From: Chloroflexota bacterium
GTDB lineage: Bacteria; Chloroflexota; Dehalococcoidia; Lucifugimonadales; Australimonadaceae
Length of the DNA: 64,000 nucleotides
Reading direction: 5' to 3'
Assembly: GCA_028874795.1 (NCBI GenBank)
Contig: JAPPHT010000056.1
Span: forward strand, 1-64,000
The position numbers and the translations under genes are program-made. Below the pieces are notes generated by a model that was given only the letters and a program-made list of their open reading frames with translations, ran no database searches and was not told the DNA's origin. Positions 49,536 to 58,810 of the stretch are shown here, piece after piece (position 1 is the first letter of the stretch; every line of letters begins with the position of its first letter).

Positions 49536-50858
49536 ATGCTGAGCGTGCAGGACAACGAACTGCTGACCGACATCTCGCAGGGAACGCCGATGGGGGACCT
49601 CGTCCGCCGCTACTGGGTCCCCGTCATGCTCTCCGAGGAGCTGCCCGAGCCGGACGGCGACCCCATGCGGGTGCGCCTCCTGTGCGAGGACCTCGTCATC
49701 TTCCGCGACTCTTCGGGACGCGTGGGCCTGCTGCCGGAACGCTGCCCGCACCGGCGCGCGTCGCTCTACCTCGGCAGGAACGAGCAGGACGGCCTGCGCT
49801 GCATCTACCATGGTTGGAAGTTCGACGTCACGGGCCGCTGCGTCGACATGCCCAACGAGCCGCCCACCAGCACCTTCAAGGAGAAGATCAGGACACCCGG
49901 CTACCCATGCACGGAGGCGGCCGGCATGATCTGGACGTACATGGGCCCGCGGGCCGAGCCGCCGCCGCTCCCCCACTTCGAGTGGATGGACGTGCCGCCG
50001 GAGCAGCGCCAGATGTCGTCCTTCCTCCGCGAGTGCAACTGGGTGCAGGCGCTGGAAGGCGACATCGACACGACCCACTCCGGCTTCCTGCACGGCATGC
50101 TCGAACGCGGCGCCGACGCCGTGAACACCTGGCGCCGGGAGCACCCTCCCCGGCTGGACGTCGTCTCCACCCGCTACGGCTTGATGTACGGCGGGCGCTA
50201 CGGCGACATCGAGGCGGAGCGGTCGAATGCCGATGCGCCGATGACCTACTGGCGCGTGAGCAACTTCCTCTTCCCGTTCTACACGTTCTTCCCCACCCGT
50301 CCGACCGGGCTGGTCCCCGGCCACATCTGGGTGCCGCTGGACAACCACAACACGATGGTCTGGGCGCTGGGGTGGAACCCCGTGCGGCCACTCGAGCAGA
50401 GCGGGACGTGGCGCGGCGCCAGCGGCGCGATGGTCGGCGAGTTCGAACCGCCAACGGCGGACGGCATGGGGCGGTGGCGCCCCAAGGCCAAGTGGAGCAA
50501 CGACTACATGCAGGACCGGTCCCTGCAGCGGACGGTGAGCTTCTCGGGCATCGCCACAGTCCCGCTGCAGGACCAGGCCGTCACGGAGACGATGGGCTCA
50601 ATCACCGACCGCTCCCACGAGCACCTCGGCACGTCTGACGGCGCCATCATCCGCATGCGCAAGCATCTGCTCGACGCGGCCAGGGCGCTCCGCGACGACG
50701 ACGTGGAGCCGCCGTGCGTCGACACGCCCGAGTGGTACCACATCCGCTCGGCGTCGGGGACGATGCCCGCGGACGCGGACTGGATCGAGGAGCTCGGGCC
50801 CTGGATGGACGCCCGTACGCTGGAGATCCCCGGCGTGGGGCTGCCAAGCCCGGCGTAA
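49536..50858 (+). CDS. Rieske non-haem iron ring-hydroxylating oxygenase, alpha-like subunit
   Basis: 440 aa from ATG with AGGGAGG upstream. The Rieske cluster CPHRRASLYLGRNEQDGLRCIYHGW-type motif is at about 69-93 (two Cys, two His; only the ends are quoted here as CPHR and CIYHGW). The catalytic mononuclear iron site is in LEGDIDTTHSGFLHG (about 177-191). The C-terminal part resembles phthalate-type oxygenases (PF19112-like). It would dihydroxylate or demethylate an aromatic acid. No reductase or ferredoxin gene is adjacent, so electrons must come from elsewhere. Confidence 0.93.
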   Translation: MLSVQDNELLTDISQGTPMGDLVRRYWVPVMLSEELPEPDGDPMRVRLLCEDLVIFRDSSGRVGLLPERCPHRRASLYLGRNEQDGLRCIYHGWKFDVTGRCVDMPNEPPTSTFKEKIRTPGYPCTEAAGMIWTYMGPRAEPPPLPHFEWMDVPPEQRQMSSFLRECNWVQALEGDIDTTHSGFLHGMLERGADAVNTWRREHPPRLDVVSTRYGLMYGGRYGDIEAERSNADAPMTYWRVSNFLFPFYTFFPTRPTGLVPGHIWVPLDNHNTMVWALGWNPVRPLEQSGTWRGASGAMVGEFEPPTADGMGRWRPKAKWSNDYMQDRSLQRTVSFSGIATVPLQDQAVTETMGSITDRSHEHLGTSDGAIIRMRKHLLDAARALRDDDVEPPCVDTPEWYHIRSASGTMPADADWIEELGPWMDARTLEIPGVGLPSPA

Positions 50859-50889
50859 GAGGGGCCACCGGGCTACCGAGACGTCCACC

Positions 50890-51504
50890 CTACTCCCCAT
50901 CCGCACGCCGGCGCAGGAGCCACACGAGCACGCACCCGGTGATGGCGCCGTACACAGCCCCCAGCACGGCCCACCCCGCCGCGCTGTCCGTGACCCCCGC
51001 CGACAAGCCGCTCACGACCCAGCCCACGGAGCAGGCAAGCATCCACCAGCCTGCCCCGGCCACCTGTCGCTGCAGCACCAGCCACTGCACGACGCCGACC
51101 GCCGCCCCGAACAGGACGGCTGCGGCAACGCCCGCCGCATCCACTCCGGTGGCGAAGCCAGCCCTTGCGCCATCACCAACGCCTGCCCTGAAACTCTCCA
51201 CGACGCCCGCGCCGAAGCCCACGGCTGCGCCCAGAACGAGGCCCGCTGCGCCGGTGACCACGCCGCCCGCGATGCCGGTCGCCACCCACCAACCTGCATG
51301 GGCGATGTGCCTCCGCAGCGCCAGCCATTGAAGGGCAGCCGCCGCGGTACCGCCCACGGAGACGTAGACGACCACAAGCATGCCGCTGGAGCGCCCCAGC
51401 ACCGACTCTATGGGTCCGCCAACGGCGAACCCGGCGGCGGTGGCCAGCATCCACCAGGGCAACAGGAGCCAGCTCGCCGAAGCAAGTCGCCGCGCATCGT
51501 TCAT
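50890..51504 (-). CDS. Membrane protein with internal duplication
   Basis: 204 aa, about five or six membrane helices. Two related segments, ALQWLALRRHIAHAGWW (about 58-74) and VVQWLVLQRQVAGAGWW (about 137-153), show internal duplication. Ala/Gly/Val-rich. No family recognised; separates the Rieske gene from the second UbiD gene. Confidence 0.65.
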   Translation of the reverse strand: MNDARRLASASWLLLPWWMLATAAGFAVGGPIESVLGRSSGMLVVVYVSVGGTAAAALQWLALRRHIAHAGWWVATGIAGGVVTGAAGLVLGAAVGFGAGVVESFRAGVGDGARAGFATGVDAAGVAAAVLFGAAVGVVQWLVLQRQVAGAGWWMLACSVGWVVSGLSAGVTDSAAGWAVLGAVYGAITGCVLVWLLRRRADGE

Positions 51505-51810
51505 CTCTCGACTCCCCGGCGGGGAATGCTAGCAGAGGGCGCCCGGGACGCTCTCTCATGTCAGCGTACGCGAGAGGACCCTTTCCCTGACCCTCGTTTC
51601 CTTGTAGAGACCACTGCCTAACCCGTCCACCCCACCGAGGGCCCTCACCCCAGCCCTCTCCCTCTGGAGAGGGAACCAGACATCCTAGCTCGTCTGATCG
51701 CGCTTCCACCCACTTGCACAAAGGTCTCCTTCCAGGGAGAGGGGATGAGCCACCCTGTGCCTCGATGTCCGTCCTTCGGGTACAATCGCGGGCACGTAAA
51801 GGAGGGCGAC

Positions 51811-53292
51811 ATGCCAGTGCAGGACCTGCGTGAGTGGATCGAGCGCGTCGAGGAGATGGGCGAGCTGACCCGCATCGAGGGCGCCGACCCCCACCTCGAG
51901 ATCGGCGGTCTCACCGACCTCTACCAGTGGGACATGGAGAACCCCGCCCTCCTGTTCGACAAGGTCAAGGGCCACCCGGACGGCTACCGCCTGCTCACGA
52001 ACATCCTCGCCTCGCTGCCGCGCATCTGCCTCAGCCTGGACCTTCCCACGCACCTCACGCGCCAGGAGTTCGTCCGCGCGTGGCGCGACCGCCTCAAGGA
52101 GCTCGCGCCTATCCCGCCGAGGCAGGTGGAGGACGGGCCCATCCTGGACAACCGCCAGGTGGACGGCGAGGTGGACGTCACGCAGTTCCCCGCGCCGCTC
52201 TGGCACGCCGAGGACGGCGGCAACTACCTCGGCACCGGCAACATCGTCATCATGCGCGACCCGGACACCGGCTGGGTGAACGCCGGCACCTACCGCGTGC
52301 AGGTGCACGACAGGAACACGCTCGGCATCATGATCTCCCCCGGCAAGCACGGGCGCATGATCCGCGAGAAGTACTGGGCGAAGGGCGAGGCGTGCCCGGT
52401 CGCGGTCTCGTTCGCGCAGGACCCACTGTTGCTGCTGCTCGGCGGGCTCGAGGTCGACTACGGCGAGGACGAGTTCGCGGTTGCGGGCGGCATCCGCAAC
52501 GAGCCGCTGGAGGTCGTCGCCGCGCCGCTCACCGGCCTCCCGGTCCCTGCAACGTCCGAGATTATCATCGAGGGCGAGATACCCCCGGACGAGTTCCACC
52601 AGGAGGGGCCGTTCGGCGAGTGGACGGGCTACTACGCCAGCGGCGAGCGCGACATGCCCATCATCAAGGTGAAGTCGGTCAACTGGCGGAACAACCCCAT
52701 CGTCATGGGCTGCCTGCCGGGGAAGCCCCCGAATGACAACACGTACTTCCGCAGCCCCATGCGCTCCGCGATGCTCTGGGACGAGCTGGAGCGCGCGGGC
52801 GTGCCCGGCATCGTCGGCACGTGGTCGCACGAAGCCGGCGGCGGGCGCTTCCTCAACGTCATCTCCATCAAGCAGATGTACCCCGGCCACGCGAAGCAGG
52901 TGGGCCACGCGACCACCGCCGTGCACGCGGGCGCCTACGCCAACCGCTTCGTCATCGTGGTCGACGACGACATCGACCCCACGGACACGAACGAGGTACT
53001 GTGGGCGCTCTGCACGCGCACCGAGGTGACGGAAGACGTCGACGTCGTGAAGCGGATGTGGAGCACGTCGCTCGACCCGATGGCGTACGCGGGCGACGAG
53101 GGGCCGCGCTACTACAACAACCGCATGATCATCGACGCGTGCCGCCCGTACGACCGCCTCGCGACCTTCCCGCCCGTCGCCCGCGCGACCCAGGAGCAGG
53201 CCGCCGCGCTCCGCGCCCAGTGGCCGCAGCTCTTCACCGCCGACGGCAAGGTCCGCAAGGACGTACGCCGAGCGTCAAGGAATGGGGGGTAG
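51811..53292 (+). CDS. UbiD-family prenyl-FMN decarboxylase
   Basis: 493 aa from ATG at 51811 with AAAGGAGGG upstream. Signature HQEGPFGEWTGYYASGE (about 262-278) contains the paired Glu of the UbiD active site. It also has RTYFRSPMRSAMLWDEL-like downstream features (quoted only partly: YFRSPMRSAMLW). It is distinct from the UbiD at 47891-49330, so two substrates or a two-step decarboxylation are possible. The Rieske gene between them suggests an aromatic-acid pathway; the pathway itself is inference. Confidence 0.93.
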   Translation: MPVQDLREWIERVEEMGELTRIEGADPHLEIGGLTDLYQWDMENPALLFDKVKGHPDGYRLLTNILASLPRICLSLDLPTHLTRQEFVRAWRDRLKELAPIPPRQVEDGPILDNRQVDGEVDVTQFPAPLWHAEDGGNYLGTGNIVIMRDPDTGWVNAGTYRVQVHDRNTLGIMISPGKHGRMIREKYWAKGEACPVAVSFAQDPLLLLLGGLEVDYGEDEFAVAGGIRNEPLEVVAAPLTGLPVPATSEIIIEGEIPPDEFHQEGPFGEWTGYYASGERDMPIIKVKSVNWRNNPIVMGCLPGKPPNDNTYFRSPMRSAMLWDELERAGVPGIVGTWSHEAGGGRFLNVISIKQMYPGHAKQVGHATTAVHAGAYANRFVIVVDDDIDPTDTNEVLWALCTRTEVTEDVDVVKRMWSTSLDPMAYAGDEGPRYYNNRMIIDACRPYDRLATFPPVARATQEQAAALRAQWPQLFTADGKVRKDVRRASRNGG

Positions 53293-53446
53293 GGCGGCCT
53301 CACCCTGACTCTCTCCCAGAGGGACAGGGGAGCAGAGCCCACGTACACCACTCACCTCAACCTAGTGGGTCCACCAGAGCTAGGAGAACACCTCAACCGG
53401 GATACCGTCATCACCAAGGTATCTAGCCAACCGGAGCATACATACA

Positions 53447-55090
53447 GTGAGAGTCCAATCCATTCATCTGAAGAACTTCAAACGGTTCACGGATCTTTCG
53501 ATTCAAGACATACCCGACTCAGCTAAACTGGTTGTCATCGTTGGGCCTAACGGATGTGGCAAATCATCTCTGTTTGACGCATTGATTACATGGTACCGAA
53601 CCCATGTGATACGAGGAAGTCACGGTGATACTCTGTATTTTAGAAAAGACATGGATTTAGATTTCAATGAACGAGATAGCGTCACTGTAAACTTACATGG
53701 GGATAGCATGCCGCGACAAGGATGCCTACATGTACGCACTGCCTATCGTAATGAATCAGATTTCTCAGTATCTGCGTTCCGAGCACTGTCGGACCCTAGT
53801 CGTCAAACCGTGCTGGAGAGTCGGCGGTTGATAGATGATGACAAGAGCGTGTCGGAGAACTACACTCGACTAGTCCAGGAAACATACTTGGCAATGTATA
53901 ACAAGGATAATGATGATCGTAATGTCAAAGAAGTTCGAGAGCAACTGATAGGAGAGGCACAAGCGTCCACACAGAGGGTCTTCAGCGATCTATTCTTGAA
54001 TAGCATTTCGGACCCACTTGGTGAGGGCAGTTTCTATTTCGAGAAGGGTACAGCAAAGTCGTATCACTACAAGAATTTGTCTGGAGGAGAGAAGGCAGCT
54101 TTTGACTTGCTGATAGATCTTCATATGAAGAAGAAGTATTTCGCTGATGCAATATACTGCATCGACGAGATTGACACCCATCTTCATACGCGTGTTCAAG
54201 GTTCCTTGCTAAAGGAAATGACCTCAATTGTTCCCGACAATGCACAACTCTGGGTAACGACTCATTCACTTGGCGTTCTACGCGCAGCGCAAGAGATTGA
54301 AGTAGACTCTCCTGGCTCGGTGTGCATAATTGATTTTGACGGAGTTAACCCTGACGAGGCATCTGAACTCTCACCATCGACCCTAGGTAGAGTAGCATGG
54401 GAAAAGATGTTGTCTATCGCCTTAGACGATCTGTCTACTCGCATCGCACCAGAGATCATAGTGGTATGTGAAGGATCCTCTGCCGGCACTCATCGCAAAG
54501 ATTTTGATGCAACAATATACAATCGAATACTTGGAGAACACACACCTGGGATAGTCTTCATCTCTGGAGGGTTATCGGGGTCTGATGGTGGCTCTGAGGA
54601 CGTGCAGCGTACCGCGAATTTACTTCGCAGTGTATCGCATGCCATGCTTCCAAACACGACGGTGGTTTCCCTTGTGGATAGAGACGATAGGTCGGCTGAG
54701 GAGATAACGGAATTTGAAAGTGACAATAGCGGCATTGTTCTATCCGAGCGGAACTTGGAGTCGTTCTTATTCTCAGATGATGTCTTGCAGGCTCTAGTCC
54801 AAAGACAAGGGTACCCTGAGCTCTACGAGGATGCTTTGGCAGTAAGGGTTGACGCGCTTAGTCGTAGCAATACGCGAGGTCACGCACCTGATGACCTGAA
54901 ATCTGCTGCCGGCGAGATATACAATGGCTTGAAGCAACTGCTTAACCTTCAGGGTGCAGGCAGAAACGCTAATGCATTCATGCGTGATACTCTAGCCCCG
55001 TTGATTGTTCCAGGCACGGAGACCTACGAGAAACTAAGGGCCACCGTTGTGGATAGAGCGAAAGAAATTGCCAAGAGCAGCCCTTCATAG
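53447..55090 (+). CDS. AAA ATPase fused to a TOPRIM/DUF4435-like domain (candidate defence gene)
   Basis: 547 aa from GTG. GPNGCGKSS (Walker A, about 33-41), LSGGEKAAF (ABC signature, about 211), AIYCIDEIDTHLH (Walker B, about 235-247) and VTTHSLG (H-loop) define an RecF/OLD/AAA_21-type ATPase. From about residue 338, IIVVCEGSSAGTHRKDF and VVSLVDRDDRSAEEI resemble a TOPRIM or DUF4435 domain, as in the PARIS AriA/AriB pair but fused. The gene is visibly AT-richer than its flanks and stands alone, a sign of transfer. Anti-phage role is inference. Confidence 0.75.
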   Translation: MRVQSIHLKNFKRFTDLSIQDIPDSAKLVVIVGPNGCGKSSLFDALITWYRTHVIRGSHGDTLYFRKDMDLDFNERDSVTVNLHGDSMPRQGCLHVRTAYRNESDFSVSAFRALSDPSRQTVLESRRLIDDDKSVSENYTRLVQETYLAMYNKDNDDRNVKEVREQLIGEAQASTQRVFSDLFLNSISDPLGEGSFYFEKGTAKSYHYKNLSGGEKAAFDLLIDLHMKKKYFADAIYCIDEIDTHLHTRVQGSLLKEMTSIVPDNAQLWVTTHSLGVLRAAQEIEVDSPGSVCIIDFDGVNPDEASELSPSTLGRVAWEKMLSIALDDLSTRIAPEIIVVCEGSSAGTHRKDFDATIYNRILGEHTPGIVFISGGLSGSDGGSEDVQRTANLLRSVSHAMLPNTTVVSLVDRDDRSAEEITEFESDNSGIVLSERNLESFLFSDDVLQALVQRQGYPELYEDALAVRVDALSRSNTRGHAPDDLKSAAGEIYNGLKQLLNLQGAGRNANAFMRDTLAPLIVPGTETYEKLRATVVDRAKEIAKSSPS

Positions 55091-55192
55091 TAGATTCGCT
55101 CCCTTGGCCATCCATACTTTCCACCTCGTAGACCTCACACCACGCTAGATTCCTGCCTTCGCGGGAATGACTGGGTTGGGAAGGCATCCCCC

Positions 55193-55936
55193 CTAGATAT
55201 CCGCTGACCGGGGCCTGAGCGATTCCGGGTTGGCGTCGACCCACTTCCAGTAGTGCTCCCACGCCTCCGAGACCTCGCCGCGCGAGCGGCGGGCCAGCGC
55301 CGGCTCCAGCACGAGCGACGACATCGCCTCCGGCGTGCCGATCAGCTTCGCATGCCACGTCATCTCCGCCAGGTGCTCGGTCGCGATGGCGTCTATCGTC
55401 GCGGTCTCGACGTTCGGGCCGGTGAAGACCATGCCGTGGTTCTGCAGATGGCAGGCGTTCGCGCCCTGCATCCGCTCGGCGACCTCCCTGCCCTGCTCCA
55501 CGCTGCGGATCAGCGCCTTGTCGTCGTCGTACATGACAGGCTCATGGGCGACGGCGGTCGCGAGCTCGGGGTCGAGGAGCGGGAGGATGGTCGCGCCCGC
55601 GAGGCCCATCATCGTCGCCCACTTCTGGTGCGTGTGGATGATGGAGCCGACGTCGTCGTGCGTGCGGTAGATCTCGGCGTGGATCGGCCACTCGCTCACC
55701 TTCGTGATCTGCCGGTCGCCGGCGCCGACGATGTTGCCGTCCAGGTCCATGACGATGAGGTCCTCGGCGCGGACGCGGTGCATCTGGATGTGGGGCCACG
55801 GCTTAATGATGAAGGTGTCGGTGTCCGGGATGCGCGCGCTGGTGTGGCCCCGCGTCGTGCCGAGGCCCGTGAGGTAGAGGAGGCGATGGGATATGGCCAC
55901 CGTCTCGCGCAGGGCTGCGAGTCCATCGTCGTTCAT
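55193..55936 (-). CDS. Class II aldolase/adducin-family protein
   Basis: 247 aa. HTHQKWATM carries the Zn-binding His pair and HLQNHGMVFTGP the third His; the acidic residue is in HAEIYRTHDDV. The fold performs retro-aldol cleavage or a related reaction on a phosphorylated or acidic sugar. Starts 2 nt after its upstream paralogue ends, so the two genes are one operon. Its C-terminus lies in a gap of repeats. Confidence 0.9.
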   Translation of the reverse strand: MNDDGLAALRETVAISHRLLYLTGLGTTRGHTSARIPDTDTFIIKPWPHIQMHRVRAEDLIVMDLDGNIVGAGDRQITKVSEWPIHAEIYRTHDDVGSIIHTHQKWATMMGLAGATILPLLDPELATAVAHEPVMYDDDKALIRSVEQGREVAERMQGANACHLQNHGMVFTGPNVETATIDAIATEHLAEMTWHAKLIGTPEAMSSLVLEPALARRSRGEVSEAWEHYWKWVDANPESLRPRSADI

Positions 55937-55938
55937 GG

Positions 55939-56706
55939 CTACAACCCCGTGTGGCGGACGTAGGCCGCGTCGCGGTGCGCGTCCAGCCACTCCTGGTTGC
56001 CCCACTCGCCGCGGGCGACGCCATCGCGCACGTCGGGTTTGGGCGGCTCCCACCGCTTCGCCACGTCGTCGGCCAGGTACTCCTCCTCGATCCACTCCGG
56101 CGTGCCAATGAGCATCGCGCGCCACGTCAGCTCGGCCTGCTCCTCCGCGTCGGCGGCGGCGAGCATCGACTTCGAGACCGTCGTGCCGACGAACACCATG
56201 CCGTGGCCGCGCAGGTGGCAGGCGACGTTCCCGCCGAGCCACGAGGCGACCGCCGCGCCCTTCTCCGGCGAGTCGATCGCGTCCGGCGGCCCGGTGTAGA
56301 CCGGCCAGCGGTCCGCCGCGACGGACGCTGTCGGCGGGTGGATGACGGGCAGCACGTCGCGCCCGGCGAGGCCGAACACGGTGCACCACTTCTGGTGCGT
56401 GTGCGTGACGGCGTTCACCTCGGGCCGCGCCTTGTAGATCTCGGTATGCAGCGCCCACGAGCCGACCCGGCCCGGGTAGGCGTCGCTCGCCTGCACCACG
56501 TTGCCGTCGAGGTCGATGACCATGAGGTCGTCGGCCTCCACGCGCTCGAGGCTGACGCTTGGCGTCGCACGGATGAGGACGAGCTCGGAGTCCGGCACGC
56601 GCGCGCTCACGTGTCCCTGATACGCGCCGAGGCCATAGTGGTGCAGCAGCCGGTTGGCGAGCGCCACCTGCTCCCGCAGCGCCTGCATCTGTGCGTCGTC
56701 CGCCAT
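55939..56706 (-). CDS. Class II aldolase/adducin-family protein
   Basis: 255 aa paralogue of the next gene, sharing HTEIYKARPEV, HTHQKWCTVFGLAG and HLRGHGMVFVG. It is unusual for two class II aldolases to be tandem, suggesting a heteromer or duplication with divergence. The start is 522 bp from the symporter on the opposite strand, across repeats. Confidence 0.9.
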   Translation of the reverse strand: MADDAQMQALREQVALANRLLHHYGLGAYQGHVSARVPDSELVLIRATPSVSLERVEADDLMVIDLDGNVVQASDAYPGRVGSWALHTEIYKARPEVNAVTHTHQKWCTVFGLAGRDVLPVIHPPTASVAADRWPVYTGPPDAIDSPEKGAAVASWLGGNVACHLRGHGMVFVGTTVSKSMLAAADAEEQAELTWRAMLIGTPEWIEEEYLADDVAKRWEPPKPDVRDGVARGEWGNQEWLDAHRDAAYVRHTGL

Positions 56707-56756
56707 GGCGCGGATGCTACCACAGGCGAGCCGTCATGCTGCGCCACGCGGGCGCC

Positions 56757-57115
56757 TGTCATGTTGAGCGAAGCCGGAGGCGGAGTCCCGCGCTTTAGCG
56801 CGCAACATCCTCTCAGGAGCGTATGACAGGGCACGGCGTTCTCCCCGAGAGATTCCTCGACTCCGCTCGGAATGACAACGTCCAGGGGGTTGTCATGTTG
56901 AGCGAAGCCGGAGGCGGAGTCCCGCGCTTTAGCGCGCAACATCCTCTCAGGAGCGTATGACAGGGCACGGCGTTCTCCCCGAGAGATTCCTCGACTCCGC
57001 TCGGAATGACAACGTCCAGGGGGTTGTCATGTTGAGCGGAGCCGGAGGCGTAGTCGAAACATCTCTCGGGTCTGCCTGCTCCCTCTCCCCCTGGGAGAGG
57101 GCTGGGTGAGGGTTG
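56757..57115. repeat. 134-bp tandem repeat and flanking family copies
   Basis: The segment beginning 'atgttgagcgaagccgg' at 56761 recurs at 56895 and begins again at 57029 (period 134). Each unit holds family C ('gccggaggcggagtcccgcg', 'gagagattcctcgactccgctcggaatgaca'). It ends with a family B copy ('ccctctccccctgggagagggctgggtgagggt') near 57080-57115. No gene in this gap. Confidence 0.85.
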
Positions 57116-57228
57116 AAACTAAGGGCGCAGCCCGCCGAACTGAGACCGTAACGATACGAGAAGCGGTTCACGGAGCGCCCCCGCGCTTGGTACGGTGAGA
57201 GCCCGCGCCGTAGCGCGCACTGAGACGC

Positions 57229-58746
57229 ATGGCCATCGAACCCGTCATCGTCGCCGTCTTCGCAGCGTACTTCGCCGCGCTGATCGCCATCGCCATAGTC
57301 GGCGCGGTGAGGATGCGCGAGATGGCCGACTACGTGCTCGCCGGCAGGCGGATGAGCAGCTTCGTGTCGGCGCTCAGCGCCAGCTCGTCCACGACCAGCG
57401 GCTGGACGATGCTCGTCTTCCCCGCGCTCGCGTTCTCCGAAGGCACCGTGCACCTGTGGACGCTCGTCTCCATCGTGCTGGGCGCGTGGTTCAACTGGAC
57501 GTTCGTGGCAAAGCGGCTGCGGCGCTACACGATAGCGGTGGAGTCGCTCACGCTCCCGGACTTCTTCGAGAAGCGGTTCGCGGACCGGACAGGCTTGCTG
57601 CGGACGGTGTCGGCGATGCTGACGCTCCTCTTCATCATGTTCTACGTCAACTCCGGGCTGATCGGCGGCACGAAACTGCTGGGAACGATCTTCGGCCTGG
57701 AGCACAACGTCGGCGTGCTGTTGGCTCTCGCCGCGGTCACGTCGTACACGTTCATCAGCGGCTTCATGGCCGTCTCCCGTACGGACGTCTTCCAGTCGAT
57801 GGTGATGCTCCTGTGCTTCATCATCCTGCCGCTCACGCTCATCTTCACCACTGCCTCGCCGTTCAGCGGGGAAGGACAGCCGGCGGGGTTCCTCAACCCG
57901 TTCACGGGCGCCGGCAACGAGACCATCACCGCCGTCTTCATCCTCTCGACCGCGGGCTGGGGACTGGGCGCCTTCGGCTCGCAGCGCGTGCTGCAGCGCT
58001 TCATGGCCATAGAGAACGAGGAGAGGGTCACCCAGAGCCGCAACTTCGCCCTGACCTGGATCGTCCTCATCTTCTCGTTCGGGTTCCTGTTCGGCATCGT
58101 GGCGCGCCCCGCCCTCATGGAGATGGGCCTGCTCGGCGGCGAGAGCCTCTTCGACCCGGAGCGCGTCTACTTCGTGGTCTCGGAGGCGTTCTTCATCCCT
58201 ATCTTCACCGGCCTGCTGCTCACGGGCGTGGTCGCCGCCATCATGAGCACGGCGGACTCGCAGCTGCTGCTCGGCTCCGCCATCGCCACGGACGACGTTC
58301 CGCTCGTCAGGAGGCTCGGGCGCCGGCTGGAGCACGTGCGCGTGCTGTGGGCGTCCGGCAGGGTATGGCTGGGGCGCGCGCTGCTGCTGGTGATCGGCGG
58401 TATCGCGGGAGTGCTGGCCGTGCTCTGGCCGGACTCGATAGCGAGCCTCGTCGCCTACGCGTGGGGCGGCATGGGGGCCTCGTTCGGGCCGGTGACCATC
58501 CTCGCGATCTGCTGGCGCAGGTTCAACTTCCAGGGGGCGCTCGCCTCCATCGTTGCAGGCGCGACGACGGTCAGCGTGTTCCAGTTCGCCTCGGGTGGCC
58601 CATGGGGGATGTTCGACATGGCCATCGCGTCAGCGCCCGGCTACATCGTGGCGTTCCCCGTCGCCATCGTCGTTACGCTGCTCACTTCGCCGCCCCCTGC
58701 CGAGGTCACCGGGCAGTTCGACCGCGTCAACGCGGCCGCGGCGTAG
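57229..58746 (+). CDS. Sodium:solute symporter (PutP/SSS family)
   Basis: 505 aa with about 12-13 membrane helices. Family features are YVLAGRRMSSFVSALSASSS near the start, TLPDFFEKRF (about 105-115), IGGTKLLGTIFG, QRVLQRFMAIENEERVTQSR and IMSTADSQLLLGSAIATDD. It would import an organic acid, amino acid or sugar acid with sodium. Divergent from the tandem aldolases, so it may supply their substrate. Confidence 0.93.
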   Translation: MAIEPVIVAVFAAYFAALIAIAIVGAVRMREMADYVLAGRRMSSFVSALSASSSTTSGWTMLVFPALAFSEGTVHLWTLVSIVLGAWFNWTFVAKRLRRYTIAVESLTLPDFFEKRFADRTGLLRTVSAMLTLLFIMFYVNSGLIGGTKLLGTIFGLEHNVGVLLALAAVTSYTFISGFMAVSRTDVFQSMVMLLCFIILPLTLIFTTASPFSGEGQPAGFLNPFTGAGNETITAVFILSTAGWGLGAFGSQRVLQRFMAIENEERVTQSRNFALTWIVLIFSFGFLFGIVARPALMEMGLLGGESLFDPERVYFVVSEAFFIPIFTGLLLTGVVAAIMSTADSQLLLGSAIATDDVPLVRRLGRRLEHVRVLWASGRVWLGRALLLVIGGIAGVLAVLWPDSIASLVAYAWGGMGASFGPVTILAICWRRFNFQGALASIVAGATTVSVFQFASGGPWGMFDMAIASAPGYIVAFPVAIVVTLLTSPPPAEVTGQFDRVNAAAA

Positions 58747-58810
58747 CGGGCATTCCCGAAGAGTAGGACTCCAGCCTCGCGGCTGCGCCACGCGAGGAGG
58801 CGCGGGCGGT

